From Sulfurimonas sp. (GTDB lineage: Bacteria; Campylobacterota; Campylobacteria; Campylobacterales; Sulfurimonadaceae), in NCBI GenBank assembly GCA_003978475.1, contig QNZR01000092.1, positions 1-5,837 on the forward strand: a stretch of DNA of 5,837 nucleotides, written 5' to 3'. Below the pieces are notes generated by a model. That model was given only the letters and a program-made list of their open reading frames with translations, searched no databases and was not told where the DNA came from. A program made the translations under genes and the position numbers. Positions within the stretch are counted from its first letter, which is position 1, and each line of letters starts with the position of its first letter. Below are positions 5,045-5,837 of this stretch, in pieces.

Positions 5045-5837
5045 TCACACAACACCTATCTCTTTATAAATCACATCAAGTATCAACTTAGCAAATCCTT
5101 GCTGAATCTTATCTTCACTCAGTGCTTGAGTTGCCAAAGTATTGTGCGCATCCATAGTATCGACGATGGCGTCTGTAACAGCGACAGGAAAATCTCCAAG
5201 CATTACTTGTTCTTTTGAGTTTGTTTGAAGTTGTTGCATGACAGCATCATTCTCCATTACTTTATCTTTTACCGTGTTAATGTAGTTTATTTTGTCTTGG
5301 TCAGTAAGATCACCTGAAAAAAGCTCATTCATTTTTTCTATGATGACGCTCAGAGGGTCTGTCTTTGTCTCTTTTGATTTTCCTTCGCCCGGATTTTCAG
5401 GATCAAGGGTTCCATTTTTGAGGTTTATTTTTTGCACTCTTTTATTTTTAAGTGAAAAATGTGTCATCTCAACAGCACTAAGATCAATATCTTCTTGTAA
5501 ATCAAGCACTTTTAGATTTGGTAGCAACCCTCTTGCATAAACACTTAGTTTCTCTAGCTCCGCATCTTCGTAATCGACAATTTGAGATAAAAACTCATAC
5601 ATCCTTACAAATGTACCTAAATCTTTTTTAAACAGCTCCAGTGCATCTTTTTTCTCTTTAGCTCTGCCAATTTCTATCTGGGTATTATGTTCACCGCTGC
5701 TATCGCCATTTGCTTTTGCTCTCTCTAATACTTCCTCAGCACTTTGCAACTCTTCTAAAGCCTCTTTGTATCTGCCTTTAAATCTATCTGCTGCTGGTTT
5801 TACAGCTGCACTGCGTGAGGCTTGTGTGCCATTTGGA
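5045..5837 (-). CDS. hsdR: Type I restriction endonuclease subunit HsdR, C-terminal part (5' end outside window)
   Basis: The frame is open from the right edge to a TGA at 5045-5047, giving 263 residues. The internal TTG at 5749 is not the start. HsdR is the ATP-dependent motor and nuclease subunit of a type I restriction-modification complex and works with HsdM and HsdS. The nuclease and helicase domains lie outside the window. What is visible is the C-terminal helical region that docks HsdR onto the methyltransferase. It contains a charged, probably coiled-coil stretch (residues 15-70), the characteristic FVRMYEFLSQIVDYED (76-91), EKLSVYARGLLPNL, a Lys/Glu-rich linker, then the late block NELFSGDLTDQDKINYI and VMLGDFPVAVTDAI. 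A full HsdR is about 1,000 residues, so roughly three quarters is missing. The region looks more AT-rich than glyS, as expected for an acquired restriction locus. hsdM and hsdS are presumably beyond the edge. Confidence 0.88.
   Translation of the reverse strand, partial: PNGTQASRSAAVKPAADRFKGRYKEALEELQSAEEVLERAKANGDSSGEHNTQIEIGRAKEKKDALELFKKDLGTFVRMYEFLSQIVDYEDAELEKLSVYARGLLPNLKVLDLQEDIDLSAVEMTHFSLKNKRVQKINLKNGTLDPENPGEGKSKETKTDPLSVIIEKMNELFSGDLTDQDKINYINTVKDKVMENDAVMQQLQTNSKEQVMLGDFPVAVTDAIVDTMDAHNTLATQALSEDKIQQGFAKLILDVIYKEIGVV

Noticed and set aside
5045..5749. A 234-residue gene starting at 5749
   Set aside because: The codon at 5749 is an internal TTG. The frame is open to the window edge and the sequence upstream continues naturally, so this is part of a larger hsdR.
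1..5837. CRISPR array, tRNA or rRNA genes, insertion sequence
   Set aside because: No regularly spaced repeats, no cloverleaf-like segments, no rRNA motifs and no transposase sequence were seen on either strand.

Overview
The window comes from a bacterial chromosome and most resembles the Campylobacterota (Epsilonproteobacteria). The ferrochelatase N-terminus (MKEAIVLLNMGGPNN type), the GlyS sequence, the short AT-rich intergenic spacers and the neelaredoxin-type superoxide reductase all fit a free-living, microaerophilic, probably sulfur-metabolising member such as Sulfurimonas, Sulfurovum or Sulfuricurvum. This placement is by recalled sequence character, not by a search.

Layout. Positions 1-268 (+) hold the C-terminus of a membrane protein that overlaps a small lipoprotein gene. 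The lipoprotein gene runs head-on into a truncated hemH (minus strand, native sequence 234-518), and the join looks like an illegitimate junction or an assembly chimera. Further along, all on the minus strand and read from right to left, are glyS (4257-2239), an MnmC-C-like FAD oxidoreductase translationally coupled to it (2246-1119), an unknown exported protein (1046-588) and the hemH fragment. A weak stem-loop follows the oxidoreductase, and good -10 boxes precede both the exported protein and hemH. The cluster is therefore probably a glyS-oxidoreductase transcript plus one or two shorter units.

Divergent from glyS, across 175 bp dense in palindromes, is a complete superoxide reductase gene (4433-4825, +). 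It has all five iron ligands, but the usual Glu-Lys before the first histidine is replaced by Asp-Arg. It ends just before a perfect 12-bp inverted repeat. A spacer of about 180 bp then holds what looks like a frameshifted remnant of a small helix-turn-helix gene. From 5045 to the right edge, on the minus strand, lies the C-terminal end of a type I restriction subunit HsdR. This is an accessory element abutting core genes.

The genes cover housekeeping (glycine tRNA charging, possibly tRNA modification, heme synthesis), oxygen defence and DNA restriction. No wholly new multi-gene system is visible. The points most worth a second look are the hemH/lipoprotein junction, the variant superoxide reductase with its candidate operator region, and the decayed gene beside hsdR.
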